Of a stretch of 64,000 nt of DNA, positions 9,561 through 17,691 are shown in pieces. Origin of the DNA: Bradyrhizobium sp. JYMT SZCCT0180. Lineage in GTDB: Bacteria > Pseudomonadota > Alphaproteobacteria > Rhizobiales > Xanthobacteraceae. The stretch spans positions 1 through 64,000 of the forward strand of contig NZ_JAFCLZ010000025.1 of assembly GCF_018130165.1 (NCBI RefSeq). Direction: 5' to 3'. The notes under the pieces are model-generated. The model saw only the letters and a list, made by a program, of their open reading frames with translations, was not told where the DNA came from and made no database searches. Position numbers and translations under genes: made by a program. Within the stretch, counting starts at the first letter, position 1. Every line of letters starts with the position of its first letter.

Positions 9561-9654
9561 CGTAGGGTGGGCAAAGCGAAGCGTGCCCACCATTCACGAC
9601 GATGGTCTGGATGGATGGTGGGCACGGCGCAGCTGCGCCTTTGCCCACCCTACG
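9561..9654. repeat. Palindromic repeat, TAGGGTGGGCAAAG family (copy D1)
   Basis: Inverted repeat of about 94 nt: CGTAGGGTGGGCAAAGCG at one end and its near reverse complement at the other, with GTGCCCACCAT against ATGGTGGGCAC inside. It lies between convergent genes. Second copy at 20447-20540. Confidence 0.8.
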
Positions 9655-9682
9655 AGAGCGCAGCGCTACGAGCGTCTAGCGC

Positions 9683-10009
9683 TCACACGCCTTCTTCGTT
9701 GAACTTGTCGGCGACGAGACCCGCGATCGCATCGACCGCGGCCTGCGCCTCGGGGCCGGTGGCGGAAACAGTTACTGTGGTGCCGGGACCTGCGGCCAGC
9801 ATCATCAATCCCATGATCGAGGTGCCGCCGACGGTCTCGTTGCCGCGCGTCACCCAGACCTCCGCGTTGAAACGCTCGACCATCTGGACGAATTTGGCCG
9901 ACGCGCGCGCGTGCAGTCCGCGTTTGTTGATGATGAGAAGCTCGCGGGAAATGGCGCCGGCTGGCACGCTCGGCCCGACGTCGTTTCCGGGCGGGGCCTC
10001 GTCGCTCAT
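9683..10009 (-). CDS. ptsH: Phosphocarrier protein HPr (regulatory PTS)
   Basis: 108 residues: an HPr domain of about 88 residues behind a 20-residue Ser/Pro/Gly-rich N-terminal extension. The phosphorylated histidine is His33 (RGLHARASAKF) and the regulatory serine is Ser64 (GGTSIMGLM), so both EI-dependent and HprK-dependent phosphorylation are possible. It should accept phosphate from PEP through EI (not in the window) and pass it to the EIIA encoded just upstream, which it overlaps by four bases (ATGA). No PTS permease is nearby, consistent with the purely regulatory PTS of alphaproteobacteria. Confidence 0.96.
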   Translation of the reverse strand: MSDEAPPGNDVGPSVPAGAISRELLIINKRGLHARASAKFVQMVERFNAEVWVTRGNETVGGTSIMGLMMLAAGPGTTVTVSATGPEAQAAVDAIAGLVADKFNEEGV

Positions 10010-10407
10010 TTGCCGGCGAGTACGCGGCTGGCGATGGTGACGTATTTGCGACCGGCTTCCTGAGCCATCGCGATGGCGTCCGGAAGCGAGCGCTCTTCAC
10101 GCACCTTGGCAAGCTTCACCAGCATGGGAAGGTTGATACCTGCGAGTACTTCCACCTTGGGGCGGCTCATACAGGAGATCGCCAGGTTGGAGGGGGTGCC
10201 ACCGAACATGTCGGTAAGGATAGCAACTCCGTCGCCACTGTCGACGCGATTCACCGCTTCGATAATGTCGCTTCGACACAAATCGGAGTCGTCCTCGGCT
10301 CCGATCGTAATCGCTTCAATTTGTTTTTGCGGACCCATGACATGTTCGAGCGCCGCCCTGAACTCGTCGGCAAGGCGCCCATGGGTCACAAGCACTAGAC
10401 CAATCAT
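10006..10407 (-). CDS. PTS EIIA component, mannose type (regulatory)
   Basis: 133-residue IIA-Man/ManX-type domain. The phosphoacceptor is His9 (VLVTHGRLA), and DMFGGTPSNLA is the conserved phosphate-site loop. It accepts phosphate from HPr; with no IIB/IIC/IID genes nearby it probably works as a regulator. The ATG at 10407 has a good ribosome site (CGAGGAGTTTCCG); an in-frame start at 10518 would add 37 unconserved residues. Its stop overlaps the ptsH start (ATGA). A 133-nt gap separates it from hprK, so it may also have its own promoter. Confidence 0.94.
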   Translation of the reverse strand: MIGLVLVTHGRLADEFRAALEHVMGPQKQIEAITIGAEDDSDLCRSDIIEAVNRVDSGDGVAILTDMFGGTPSNLAISCMSRPKVEVLAGINLPMLVKLAKVREERSLPDAIAMAQEAGRKYVTIASRVLAGK

Positions 10408-10540
10408 CGGAAACTCCTCGCGGGTGCTTTTGGTGCACCGCACGAACGCGCCACTTTGACCATCCAGAGGCCCCGCGCAAGAGGGCATCTTGGCTATTCT
10501 CCCGGAAATCGGTGGCAAGAGAGGGGAGCCTGCGCGGGTC

Positions 10541-11062
10541 TTATTCGGTCGCGATAGTGGGGCTTATATGGTTACCAAACCCCTTCACACAATCGGCCGT
10601 ATTATTACCGGAAGGTGAACTTTGAGTTGTCGTCAGCGCGGCGACAACCAGCGGAAGGGGCTGAAAGCCGGTTCCGACAGGGATTCTCGGTATCAAAACA
10701 CCATTAAGGCTGACGACGAGGGCTTCGGGCGGCGGCAGCCGTTCCGCGTCACTAGCCGAAAGATCGACAACCAGACCGACTACCGCCTCGCTGACACAAT
10801 CACAGCGGCGAATCCCGAGGCCCCGGATTTCGATCAGGCCGGCCAATTCGGCCGCCGGGCGGACCCACAATTCTCCGGCCAGTGTGCCCAGATGGACACG
10901 GTCATCGCCCACCAAAATGGCCGGTGGAACCTGGCCGGTACGGCCGGCGAGAATCAGGTCGAAGGCCAGCCGTGACTTGCCGGAACCCGACGGCCCCCGG
11001 ATCAGGACGGCGCGGTCGCCAACCAGCACGGCGGAGGCGTGCACGCTGGCATTCTCAGTCAT
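10541..11062 (-). CDS. hprK: HPr kinase/phosphorylase, short alphaproteobacterial form
   Basis: 173 residues. Walker A is GPSGSGKS at 23-30 and the HprK signature LIEIRGLGI lies near residue 78. Firmicute HprK has about 310 residues with an extra N-terminal domain; only the catalytic domain is present here, as in other alphaproteobacteria. It is expected to phosphorylate and dephosphorylate Ser64 of HPr. The ATG overlaps the chvG stop by four bases (ATGA), tying HPr modification to the two-component operon. The last 25 residues are low in conservation. Confidence 0.94.
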   Translation of the reverse strand: MTENASVHASAVLVGDRAVLIRGPSGSGKSRLAFDLILAGRTGQVPPAILVGDDRVHLGTLAGELWVRPAAELAGLIEIRGLGIRRCDCVSEAVVGLVVDLSASDAERLPPPEALVVSLNGVLIPRIPVGTGFQPLPLVVAALTTTQSSPSGNNTADCVKGFGNHISPTIATE

Positions 11063-12870
11063 GGCGCCGGCAGCCTGACCACGAAGCGCGCGCCCGATAC
11101 CGTCGGGTTGCCGTCGGCGTCGGCCGGACCGGCGCGGTTTTCCGCCCAGATACGCCCGCCATGGGCCTCGATGATCTGCTTAGAGATCGACAGCCCGAGG
11201 CCGGAATTCTGGCCAAAGCCCTGATGCGGCCGGTCGGTGTAAAAGCGCTCGAAGATACGCTCAAGCGCATCCTCGCCGATGCCCGGACCGTCGTCGTCGA
11301 CCACGATTTCGATTTCCGAACGGACGCGGCGGCAGACGATGCGCACCTTGCCGCCGGCGTGGGAGAACGATTGAGCGTTCGACAACAGGTTGGAGATCAC
11401 CTGGCCGAGCCGCGAATCATGGCCGGGCACCGAGAAGGTGTCGGTCGGGCTGCGGCCCTCGAAGCGCGCCTCGACGGAGACGTCGTGGCCGAGCTTGGTT
11501 TCATTGGCGACCGAGGTCAGCGTCGTCAGCAAGCGCCTGAAATCGACCGGGGCCATATCCTGCCGCTGCAGTTCGGCATCGAGGCGGCTGGCGTCGGAGA
11601 TGTCCGAGATCAGCCGGTCGAGCCGCCTGACGTCGTGTTCGATGACGGCGAGCAGCCGCGCGCGGCTGTTTTCATTGCGCGCCAGCGGCAGCGTTTCCAC
11701 CGCCGAGCGCAGCGAGGTCAGCGGGTTCTTCAGTTCATGGGCGACGTCGGCGGCGAACATCTCGATCGCCTCGATGCGGCTATAGAGCGCATTGGTCATG
11801 TCGCGCAGCGCGCCGGAAAGATGGCCGATCTCGTCGCGGCGGCGGGTGAAGTCGGGAATCTCGACACGGGTCTGGATGCGGCGGCGAACGCGCTCGGCGC
11901 CGTCGGCGAGGCGCCGCACCGGACCGGCGATCGTGCTCGCCAGCAGCAGCGACAATACGATCATGACGGCGGAGGCGACGCCGCCGATTTTCAGGATCGC
12001 CCAGCGCTCGGCACCGACCATCTGGTCGATGTCGTCGCCCTGGGTCGTGAGCATCAGCGCGCCACGCACCGCGCGGAAGTGCTGCACCGGCACCGCGACC
12101 GACACGATGACCGCGCCGCGCTCATTGACGCGGATCATGCTGCTCTTCTGGCCGCCCAGCGATTGCGCGACTTCCTGATAGCCTTTGCCGCCCTCGGGGC
12201 CGAGTTCGCGATAGATCGGCAGGTCGCCGCGATTGAACCAGGTGCGGATCGCGGTCAGCGTCCGCTCCGCAATATTGGGCTTGTCGGCCGACGGTGGCGG
12301 CAGTTCGAACCGCAGCACGTCGCCGCGGGCAAACAGATTGCGGCTGTCCAGGATAAGCCCGCCTTCGCGGTCGAAAATACGTGCGCGCGTCTTGGTCGGC
12401 GCGATCAGGCGGCGCAGCACCGGCGCGACGCGCTCCGGGTTGATCGGAAAGTCGGAATATTCGTCCGGCGCGCCATAGCTTTCACCGGGCTTCAGATCGA
12501 GCAGGCGGTCGGGATCGACGGTGATGGTGCCGCCCTCGACGGTGGCCGAGGTCGCGATCGCCTCGGAGATGATCTCGGCATACACCTGTAGGCTCTGTGC
12601 ACGCGCATCGATCAGGCCGGCGCGGAACTGCGACAAATAGAGGATGCTCGCCACCAGCGCGACGAGGCCTGCCAGATTGAGCGAGACGATACGGCGGGTG
12701 AGACTGGAGAAAGAGAGCGCAAAGAAGAATTGTCCGGCGCGACGCAACCAACCCAGCGGCCGCCACCAGCCCTGGCTCTGCGCCTTGTCGTCGGCAACGT
12801 AATCCCGATCGACGGACGCAGATGCATCCTCGTTGTTCCGGCCTCGATCAGGCTGCGTTCGATCTAGCAA
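11059..12870 (-). CDS. chvG: Sensor histidine kinase ChvG/ExoS
   Basis: 603 residues. Cytosolic N-tail 1-58, TM1 about 61-80, a periplasmic sensor domain of about 210 residues, TM2 about 292-313, HAMP 314-365, HisKA with phosphoacceptor His378 (ADVAHELKNP), then the HATPase domain with DDDGPGIG and the GQNSGLGLSISK G2 box. ChvG responds to acid and envelope conditions in rhizobia and agrobacteria and signals to ChvI. The start appears to be TTG at 12870: an in-frame stop lies two codons upstream and no ATG precedes the first membrane helix. 173 nt separate it from chvI. Confidence 0.95.
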   Translation of the reverse strand: MLDRTQPDRGRNNEDASASVDRDYVADDKAQSQGWWRPLGWLRRAGQFFFALSFSSLTRRIVSLNLAGLVALVASILYLSQFRAGLIDARAQSLQVYAEIISEAIATSATVEGGTITVDPDRLLDLKPGESYGAPDEYSDFPINPERVAPVLRRLIAPTKTRARIFDREGGLILDSRNLFARGDVLRFELPPPSADKPNIAERTLTAIRTWFNRGDLPIYRELGPEGGKGYQEVAQSLGGQKSSMIRVNERGAVIVSVAVPVQHFRAVRGALMLTTQGDDIDQMVGAERWAILKIGGVASAVMIVLSLLLASTIAGPVRRLADGAERVRRRIQTRVEIPDFTRRRDEIGHLSGALRDMTNALYSRIEAIEMFAADVAHELKNPLTSLRSAVETLPLARNENSRARLLAVIEHDVRRLDRLISDISDASRLDAELQRQDMAPVDFRRLLTTLTSVANETKLGHDVSVEARFEGRSPTDTFSVPGHDSRLGQVISNLLSNAQSFSHAGGKVRIVCRRVRSEIEIVVDDDGPGIGEDALERIFERFYTDRPHQGFGQNSGLGLSISKQIIEAHGGRIWAENRAGPADADGNPTVSGARFVVRLPAP

Positions 12871-12969
12871 TGGCTAAAACTGCCGGTTGTCTCGACTGTC
12901 CCTGCAAAGCGCGGCTTGCGCGCTCAATCCTACCCCAGACGCGCCAAGGCGTCAGTTAACGAGCCGCTC

Positions 12970-13018
12970 GAGCATGATCCGGAAAAGTGGACACCGGTTT
13001 TCCGAAAAGATCATGCTC
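12970..13018. repeat. Rhizobiales palindrome (GCATGATCC...GATCATGC)
   Basis: 49-nt imperfect palindrome: GAGCATGATCCGGAAAAG on one side, CCGAAAAGATCATGCTC on the other, with ACCGGTTTTCC in the middle. It resembles a widespread intergenic palindrome of Rhizobiales. It sits between chvI and chvG on the operon path and would form a strong hairpin in the mRNA. Confidence 0.75.
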
Positions 13019-13043
13019 AAACAAAAAAGACCAAAACTGCAGA

Positions 13044-13745
13044 TCAGGCTTCCTTGAAGCGATAGCCGACGCCGTAGAGCGTCTCGATCATCTCGAAATC
13101 GTCGTCCACCACCTTGAACTTCTTGCGCAGCCGCTTGATGTGGCTGTCGATGGTGCGGTCGTCGACATAGACCTGATCGTCATAGGCGGCGTCCATCAGC
13201 GCGTTGCGGCTTTTCACCACACCGGGCCGCGTCGCCAGCGCCTGCAGGATCAGGAACTCGGTCACGGTCAGCGTCACCGGCTCGTTCTTCCAGGTGCAGG
13301 TGTGACGTTCCGGATCCATTCGCAGCAGGCCGCGGTCGAGTGCACGTGCATCCGGCTCCTTCGGTGCGGCGGTCGGATCCTTGGGCTGCCCCCTGCGCAG
13401 CACGGCCTTGACGCGCTCGACCAGCAGGCGCTGGGAGAACGGCTTGCGGATGAAATCGTCGGCGCCCATCTTGAGGCCGAACAATTCGTCGATCTCTTCA
13501 TCCTTGGAGGTGAGGAAGATGACCGGCAGATCGGACTTCTGCCGCAGCCGCCGCAGCGTCTCCATGCCGTCCATGCGCGGCATCTTGATGTCGAGGATCG
13601 CAAGGTCCGGCGGCGAGGTGCGGAAACCATCGAGCGCCGACGCACCATCCGTGTAGGTCATGATGCGATAGCCTTCGGCTTCGAGCGCAATCGAGACGGA
13701 AGTGAGAATGTTGCGGTCGTCATCGACCAAGGCGATTGTGGGCAT
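13044..13745 (-). CDS. chvI: Response regulator ChvI
   Basis: 233 residues of the OmpR/PhoB class. The receiver domain 1-120 has the acidic pocket DDD at 8-10, phosphoacceptor Asp52 (LAILDIKMPRMDG) and Lys in the IRKPF switch; the C-terminal winged helix (about 140-230) ends in YGVGYRF. Partner of ChvG; in rhizobia it controls exopolysaccharide, motility and acid response. ATG start at 13745. It is the first gene of the minus-strand chvI-chvG-hprK-EIIA-ptsH run and is divergent from the HugZ-like gene (212-nt gap, probable promoter region). Confidence 0.97.
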   Translation of the reverse strand: MPTIALVDDDRNILTSVSIALEAEGYRIMTYTDGASALDGFRTSPPDLAILDIKMPRMDGMETLRRLRQKSDLPVIFLTSKDEEIDELFGLKMGADDFIRKPFSQRLLVERVKAVLRRGQPKDPTAAPKEPDARALDRGLLRMDPERHTCTWKNEPVTLTVTEFLILQALATRPGVVKSRNALMDAAYDDQVYVDDRTIDSHIKRLRKKFKVVDDDFEMIETLYGVGYRFKEA

Positions 13746-13957
13746 GAGCCTGCTTTCGAAAGAGAAGTGGCTTAAACGGCGGGCAAATCAGCCGTGCGCC
13801 GTGTAAATGAGCTTCGTACGCGGTCAACGAGCAATGCAAGCTGGGCTGAAGTGTGACCGAGTTCCGCGAAACCGTTCCGCGGACGATGCGTAGCACCCAT
13901 ATAGCACCCTCAAGGCCTGAGAAAAGGCCCTTTTTGCAATAAGATGGCTGGAAAACG

Positions 13958-14704
13958 ATGCAACCGACCGCTGATTTTAACTCTTCCAAACTGGCCCGCT
14001 CATTGCTGAGGCGGAGCCGGCAGGGCGCGCTGGCAACCCTGATGGCCGGCAGCGGCGATCCCTATTGCTCGCTGGTCAATATCGCGAGCGATTCCGATGC
14101 CTCGCCGATCCTGCTGATCTCCCGGCTGGCGCTGCATACGAAGAATATTCTGGCCGATAACAGGGTCTCGCTGATGCTGGACGAGCGCGCCGCCGGCGAT
14201 CCGCTGGAGGGCGCCCGGATCATGCTGGCAGGGCGGGCCGAGGAGGCCGCGGCTGGCCAGGCTGAAATCTTGCGCCGGCGCTACCTCAACGCCCATCCAT
14301 CCGCGGAAGTCTTTGTAGACTTTAAGGATTTTTCGTTCTTCCGGATCGTGCCAACAGGCGCCCATCTGGTCGCCGGCTTTGGCCGGATCATCGACCTGAC
14401 GCCGGCGCAGTTCCTGACCGATATCAACGATGCCGAGGGGCTGTTGGAAGCCGAGCAGGGCGCCGTGGAACACATGAACGAGGACCACCGCGAGGCGATG
14501 AACCTCTACGCCACGCGCCTGCTCGGGGCCGATAGCGCCGACTGGGCCTGCACCGGCTGCGACCCCGATGGCATGGACATGCAGGCAGGCTCCACCACGC
14601 TTCGGCTGGATTTCCCGGAACGGGTCACCAACGGGACCGCCTTACGCAAAATGCTGGTCCGGCTGGCGGGCGAGGCCCGGGCCAAGGAGCCCACGAGTCC
14701 TTGA
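13958..14704 (+). CDS. HugZ-like haem utilisation / pyridoxamine-oxidase-fold protein
   Basis: 248 residues: an FMN-binding split-barrel of the pyridoxamine 5'-phosphate oxidase type (about 10-150, RQGALATL and DPYCSLVNIASD) followed by a DUF2470 domain (about 165-245) with the EHMNEDHREAMNLYA helix. This two-domain layout is that of HugZ haem-degrading enzymes, though many such proteins lack proven haem activity. A GGCC hairpin followed by TTTTT at about 13912-13935, upstream of the ATG, could be a leader terminator; this is weak. Confidence 0.82.
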   Translation: MQPTADFNSSKLARSLLRRSRQGALATLMAGSGDPYCSLVNIASDSDASPILLISRLALHTKNILADNRVSLMLDERAAGDPLEGARIMLAGRAEEAAAGQAEILRRRYLNAHPSAEVFVDFKDFSFFRIVPTGAHLVAGFGRIIDLTPAQFLTDINDAEGLLEAEQGAVEHMNEDHREAMNLYATRLLGADSADWACTGCDPDGMDMQAGSTTLRLDFPERVTNGTALRKMLVRLAGEARAKEPTSP

Positions 14705-14788
14705 GCAGCCGGAATTTGAACGGCGGCGGCCGTTCGCGCGACCTAATCCACACTCCCGCGCGAAGTGGCCAAAGGTTAAGTCCGCATC

Positions 14789-17407
14789 ATGAATTCCCGC
14801 ACTCGAGTGGTCCTGCTTGCAGGGCTCACGCTTTTCGTAAGCACGTGTCTCAGCACGCCGTCGTCGGCGCAAAAGAGCGAGACCGCGGCGCTCAGCGCCA
14901 AGATCAACGACCTTAGCCGTGCAGGAAAATACGCCGAAGCTGTTGCGCTGGCGCTGGGGCAGGTCGAATCCCTGGAAAAGAAATACGGCCCCGCGCATCG
15001 CGACGTCGGAGCTGCGCTGAACAACCTGGCGCAGCTCTATGGCAGTCAGGGCCGGGACGCTGAAGCCGAGCCGATGTCCAGGCGATCCATTGCGATCCTG
15101 GAGAAGACGGCTGGCGCCGAGTCGCCGGAGATCGCGGCGGCGCTAAACAATCTCGCTGCGCTCTATCAGCGCCAGGAGCGCTACGCCGAAGCTGAGCCGC
15201 TGTTCAAGCGGGCACTGGCGATCCGTGAGCGGTCGCTCGGGTCCGGGCATCCCGACGTCGCGCAGTCCCTGAACAATCTCGGCACCCATTACGAGAAGCA
15301 GGGCCGCCATGACGACTCCAAGCCGTTGTTCAAGCGCGCGCTCGCAATCTATGAGAAAGCGGCGGGTCCGGAGCATCCGGCGGTCGCGACGCTTCTGAAC
15401 AATCTCGGCCAGGTCGAGAAGGTCGAGGGCCACTTCGCCAAGGCGGAGCCGCTGATCAAGCGCTCGCTGGCGATCCGCGAGAAAGTACTCGGTCCCGATC
15501 ATCCCGACGTGGCGCGTTCGCTGAACAATCTGGCGGAACTTTACGATGGGCCGACGGATCGCGTCCGCGAGGCCGAGCGGCTATTCGAGCGGGCATTGGC
15601 GATCCGTGAACGCGCGGTAGGCCCCGATCATCCGGATACAGCCAGATCCATGAACAATCTGGCGCTCTTCCAGGCTCAGACAGGCTACCCGGAGAAGGCG
15701 TTGCCGCTGGCGCTGCGGCTGATCGCGAGCGGGCGCGGCGACCTCCGCGCCGTCCTTCCGGTTCTGGCGGACGCGGAGCGCAACAAACTGATACCGACCG
15801 ATCAGGCGCTCGATGCGATGCTCAATGCGATCCAGCGCGGCACCCAGTCGTCGGCGGCATCAGCCGTCAACAAGCTGGCGGTGCGCCTTGCTGCCGGCAA
15901 CGATCGGCTCGCCGAACTGGTGCGTCGGGATCAGGATCTCGCCGCGGAAACGGAAGCGCTGGACAGGGCTCTGGTGGCGGCGGTCTCGAAAGAGCGATCG
16001 AAGCGCGACCTTGCGGCCGAGCAGCGGACCAAGGCCAGGCTTGCCGCCATTTCGACCGAACGCCCGTCGTTGCAAAAGACCTTGTCTGTGGAATTTCCGG
16101 ACTACGCCGCGCTGTCGAATCCGCTGCCAATGACGGTGAAGGAGATTCAGTCGCTGTTATCGGGCGACGAGGCGATGGTGCTGCTCACGGCCACGGTAAA
16201 GGACAGCTACGCCATCGCGATCACGCGCGAGGGCTTTGACTGGTCCCCGATCGGGCGTGGCTCGGAAGGGCTGCGTGAGTTGGTCGCCGATTTCCGCCGT
16301 GGACTGGATATCGCCAATGCCAGCGATGCGTCCGGCAAAGCCACGCTGTTCAACCTCGAATCCGCCCACTGGCTCTACAACCACCTGCTGGGCCGCGTCG
16401 AGACACGGATAAAGGACAAGCGCAGCCTTCTGATTGTCCCCACCGGCGCGTTGACGGCGTTGCCGTTTCATCTGCTGGTGACGGAGAAGCCGCCGGCGGC
16501 GATCCCGGAAGAACTCGACGGCTATCGTGACGCCGCCTGGCTGCTCAAGCGTCATGCGGTGTCGGTGTTGCCCTCGGTCGCAAGCCTGAAGACGCTGCGG
16601 CTGGTTGCCCGCAAGGATCAAACCACCAAACCGATGACCGGCTTCGGCGATCCGCTGTTCAATCCGCTGCAGGATAGCAGTGGCGATAAGCGCGGCGCAG
16701 CCAAGCCGGCGGCGATCAAGTCCGCGGCGCGCGGCGTCACCAACGTCGCCTATACCGATTTCTGGCAAGGCGCCGGTGTCGATCGCGCGCGGCTCTCCCG
16801 CGTGCTGTCGCAGCTGCCTGATACCGCCGACGAACTCAATGCGGTCGCAAAGGATCTCGGCGTTTCCGAAAGCGATATTCATCTCGGCGAGAACGCCAGC
16901 GAAACCAACGTGAAGCGCGCCCCGCTCGCCAATTACAGCATCGTCTATTTCGCGACCCACGGCCTCGTCGCGGGTGACGTGAAGGGGATCGCCGAGCCCT
17001 CGCTTGTGCTCAGTATTCCGAAGCAGCCGTCCGAACTCGACGACGGCCTGCTCACGTCGAGCGAAGTGGCGCAGCTGAAACTCAACGCCGATTGGGTGGT
17101 GCTATCAGCCTGCAACACGATTGCCGGCGACAAGCCCGGCGCCGAAGCGCTTTCGGGATTGGCGCGATCGTTCTTCTATGCCGGCGCGCGTGCATTGCTG
17201 GTGTCGCACTGGGCGGTGGATTCCGCGGCCGCCACGCGGCTGACGACATCGACCTTCGATCGGCTCAAGGCTGACCCGAAGCTTGGCCGGGCCGAGGCGC
17301 TGCGCCAGTCGATGCTGGCCTATCTCAATGATGCCTCGTCGCCGCGCAACGCCTATCCGGCGTTCTGGGCGCCGTTTGCGCTGATCGGCGAGGGTGCGAC
17401 CCGCTAA
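14789..17407 (+). CDS. Exported TPR-CHAT protein (caspase-like protease)
   Basis: 872 residues. An N-terminal signal sequence (about 1-28, hydrophobic LLAGLTLFVS, likely cut after SSAQ) is followed by about six 42-residue tetratricopeptide repeats of the kinesin-light-chain type (about 45-310, recurring LNNLA and RALAIRE), a helical linker, and a C-terminal CHAT domain (about 560-872). The caspase-like dyad is His724 (YFATHGLV) and Cys775 (LSACNT). CHAT domains are clan CD peptidases; the TPR array probably binds the partner. It lies between the HugZ-like gene (84-nt gap) and pckA on the same strand. Substrate unknown; a periplasmic site is inferred from the signal. Confidence 0.88.
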   Translation: MNSRTRVVLLAGLTLFVSTCLSTPSSAQKSETAALSAKINDLSRAGKYAEAVALALGQVESLEKKYGPAHRDVGAALNNLAQLYGSQGRDAEAEPMSRRSIAILEKTAGAESPEIAAALNNLAALYQRQERYAEAEPLFKRALAIRERSLGSGHPDVAQSLNNLGTHYEKQGRHDDSKPLFKRALAIYEKAAGPEHPAVATLLNNLGQVEKVEGHFAKAEPLIKRSLAIREKVLGPDHPDVARSLNNLAELYDGPTDRVREAERLFERALAIRERAVGPDHPDTARSMNNLALFQAQTGYPEKALPLALRLIASGRGDLRAVLPVLADAERNKLIPTDQALDAMLNAIQRGTQSSAASAVNKLAVRLAAGNDRLAELVRRDQDLAAETEALDRALVAAVSKERSKRDLAAEQRTKARLAAISTERPSLQKTLSVEFPDYAALSNPLPMTVKEIQSLLSGDEAMVLLTATVKDSYAIAITREGFDWSPIGRGSEGLRELVADFRRGLDIANASDASGKATLFNLESAHWLYNHLLGRVETRIKDKRSLLIVPTGALTALPFHLLVTEKPPAAIPEELDGYRDAAWLLKRHAVSVLPSVASLKTLRLVARKDQTTKPMTGFGDPLFNPLQDSSGDKRGAAKPAAIKSAARGVTNVAYTDFWQGAGVDRARLSRVLSQLPDTADELNAVAKDLGVSESDIHLGENASETNVKRAPLANYSIVYFATHGLVAGDVKGIAEPSLVLSIPKQPSELDDGLLTSSEVAQLKLNADWVVLSACNTIAGDKPGAEALSGLARSFFYAGARALLVSHWAVDSAAATRLTTSTFDRLKADPKLGRAEALRQSMLAYLNDASSPRNAYPAFWAPFALIGEGATR

Positions 17408-17506
17408 AATCAGATTGTGCGACGCAATAACTGAATGGTAGCGCTATCGCGCGGCTGATGGTCGCGCGTTGAGTGTACACAACCGTCCCCGCGCCGCAGC
17501 AAGTGT

Positions 17507-17520
17507 TTGATCTAGATCAA
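17507..17520. promoter_or_regulatory. FNR/FixK-type box
   Basis: TTGATCTAGATCAA is a perfect palindrome matching the TTGAT-N4-ATCAA consensus of FNR, FnrN and FixK regulators. It lies 172 nt upstream of the pckA start codon and 100 nt after the stop of the CHAT gene, so pckA is the only downstream target on the plus strand. No convincing -10 hexamer could be placed at the usual distance. Confidence 0.6.
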
Positions 17521-17691
17521 GGCCTTGTCTGGAATAAACCAAAACGCGTTGGATCGGCTTGGCAAGCACGGCGTTGCCAAGTATTAGGTCGCCGGACCGG
17601 AGCCGGAAGGCTATATTCAGTGGTCACCGCGACAGAAGCGCGTTTAGCGGCATTCGCGCGATCGAGATACGCGGGTTCGAGGAGGTTCTTC

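Noticed and set aside
10882..12591. A 569-codon frame opposite chvG
   Set aside because: Shadow of chvG; no recognisable domain.
13912..13935. Rho-independent terminator before the HugZ-like gene
   Set aside because: Only a four-base GGCC stem with T5; too weak and oddly placed.
17473..17691. N-terminal extension of pckA
   Set aside because: Open but unconserved; GAGGAGG points to GTG at 17692.
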